A stretch of DNA of 22,626 nucleotides from JALHMQ01 sp964616395 (GTDB lineage Bacteria; Pseudomonadota; Gammaproteobacteria; Burkholderiales; Burkholderiaceae_F): the NCBI GenBank assembly GCA_964616395.1, contig CAZTUT010000034.1, positions 1 to 22,626 on the forward strand. The letters are read 5' to 3'. A program made the translations under genes and the position numbers. Position 1 is the stretch's first letter; every line of letters starts with the position of its first letter. Of the stretch, positions 21,679 to 22,626 are shown one piece after another. A model generated the notes under the pieces. That model ran no database searches and was not told the DNA's origin. It saw nothing but the letters and a program-made list of their open reading frames with translations.

Positions 21679-22626
21679 ATGTCCGAGATCGCTTCGCTGC
21701 TGCAGGGCTTCCAGGTCGCGCTGACCCCGTTCAACCTCACGCTGATGCTGGTGGGCATCGTGCTGGGCGTGATCATCGGCGTGCTGCCGGGCCTGGGGGG
21801 CGCCAACGGCGTGGCCATCCTGCTGCCGCTGACGTTCAGCATGAACCCCACGTCGGCCATCATCATGCTGACCTGCATCTACTGGGGGGCGCTGTTCGGC
21901 GGCGCGATCACCAGCATCCTGTTCAACATTCCGGGTGAACCGTGGTCGGTGGCAACCACCTTCGATGGCTACCCGATGGCGCAGCAGGGCCGCGCCGGCG
22001 AGGCGCTGGCGGCAGCCTTCACGTCGAGCTTCGTCGGCGCGCTGTTCGCGGTGCTGCTGATCACGCTGCTGGCGCCGCTGGTCGCGCAGTTCGCGCTCAA
22101 GTTCGGCCCGCCCGAGTTCTTCGCGGTCTACCTGCTGACGTTCTGTGCGTTCGTCGGCATGAACCGCGATGCCGCCGCCAAGACGCTGGTGGCGATGGCG
22201 ATCGGCTTCGCGCTGGCAGCGGTGGGCCTCGACACGGTGACCGGTCAGCTGCGGCTGACCTTCGGCACCGAGTCGCTGCTGAAGGGTTTCGACTTCCTGA
22301 TCGCGGTGATCGGCCTCTTCGGCATCGCCGAGATCCTGCAGTCGATCGAGGAAGACCTGGCGTTCCGCGGCAAGAACGCCAAGCTCGACATGAGGGTGGT
22401 CTGGAACACGTGGAAGCAGCTGCCGCGCTACTGGGCAACGTCGCTGCGCAGTTGCGTGATCGGCTGCCTGATGGGGATCGTGCCGGGCGGGGCCACGCCA
22501 GCATCGTTCATGGCCTACGGGATGGCGCGCCGGTTGGGCGGCGAACGCGACGCGGCCGGCACGTCGTTTGGCAAGGGCCGGGTCGATGGCGTGGTGGCAC
22601 CCGAGACCGCCGCGCATGCGGCCGGC
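21679..22626 (+). CDS. tctA: Tripartite tricarboxylate transporter large permease subunit (TctA), cut by right edge
   Basis: The first 316 codons of a protein usually about 500 residues long are present; the frame is open to the window end. ATG 21679 has GAGGAG upstream. Diagnostic TctA segments are GVIIGVLPGLGGANGVAILLPLTF near residue 30, IYWGALFGGAITSILFNIPGEPWSVATTFDGYPMAQQGRAGEAL, FGPPEFFAVYLL, and GCLMGIVPGGATPASFMAYGMARR, then GVVAPETAAHAAG. It forms the multi-helix transport channel of the TctABC system. The product acts with TctB and the TctC binding protein. Confidence 0.96.
   Translation, partial: MSEIASLLQGFQVALTPFNLTLMLVGIVLGVIIGVLPGLGGANGVAILLPLTFSMNPTSAIIMLTCIYWGALFGGAITSILFNIPGEPWSVATTFDGYPMAQQGRAGEALAAAFTSSFVGALFAVLLITLLAPLVAQFALKFGPPEFFAVYLLTFCAFVGMNRDAAAKTLVAMAIGFALAAVGLDTVTGQLRLTFGTESLLKGFDFLIAVIGLFGIAEILQSIEEDLAFRGKNAKLDMRVVWNTWKQLPRYWATSLRSCVIGCLMGIVPGGATPASFMAYGMARRLGGERDAAGTSFGKGRVDGVVAPETAAHAAG

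Noticed and set aside
21175..22617. 480-codon minus-strand frame opposite tctB and tctA
   Set aside because: Gln/Arg/His-rich antisense of two recognised permease genes.
1..22626. CRISPR array, tRNA, rRNA, transposase or phage genes
   Set aside because: Looked for along both strands by eye; no regularly spaced repeats, cloverleaf or recombinase motif seen.

Overview
The window is GC-rich DNA with bacterial gene density, arranged in short operons with many GTG/TTG starts and clear Shine-Dalgarno sites. A Bug-type tripartite tricarboxylate transporter (tctC-tctB-tctA), a GltI-type binding protein, DUF1993, YccA/BI-1 and a two-HMA CopA together suggest a betaproteobacterium, most likely Burkholderiales. 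That assignment is inferred from gene content only. No rRNA, tRNA, CRISPR array, phage gene or transposase was seen. A run of exactly 100 N (6543-6642) is a scaffold gap, so the left 6.5 kb and the rest are joined by scaffolding rather than continuous sequence.

Left part (1-6.5 kb). A leftward operon encodes a DcaP-like outer-membrane porin, an exported amidohydrolase (TTG start, AGGAGG site) and a secreted CPIC-motif protein that runs off the left edge. An AraC-type regulator is divergent from it and overlaps a small VOC/glyoxalase gene by ATGA. The picture is regulated uptake of a small molecule across the outer membrane followed by hydrolysis in the periplasm. A membrane-anchored protein of unknown function is cut by the N gap.

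Middle part (6.6-15 kb). This holds a BI-1/YccA membrane protein, a small membrane protein and a copper-exporting P-type ATPase whose gene appears to carry a 30-bp dispersed-repeat-like insert in frame. Next come an exported CIA30-domain protein, a CarF/TMEM189-like desaturase homologue, an orphan glutamate/aspartate-type binding protein, an 80-residue membrane protein and a six-haem lipoprotein cytochrome c. The cytochrome gene has dyad-rich DNA upstream and an 11-bp terminator-like hairpin downstream.

Right part (15-22.6 kb). A leftward block encodes FAH-family hydrolase, PanE-family reductase (GTGA overlap), an AAE3/oxalate-CoA-ligase-like acyl-CoA synthetase ending in an intrinsic terminator, a SET-domain methyltransferase with a histone-H1-like Lys/Ala tail, and DUF1993. 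Divergent from FAH is tctCBA, truncated by the right edge. The transporter and the FAH/PanE/ligase genes look like uptake and catabolism of one carboxylic acid, with the 185-bp divergent region as the probable control point.
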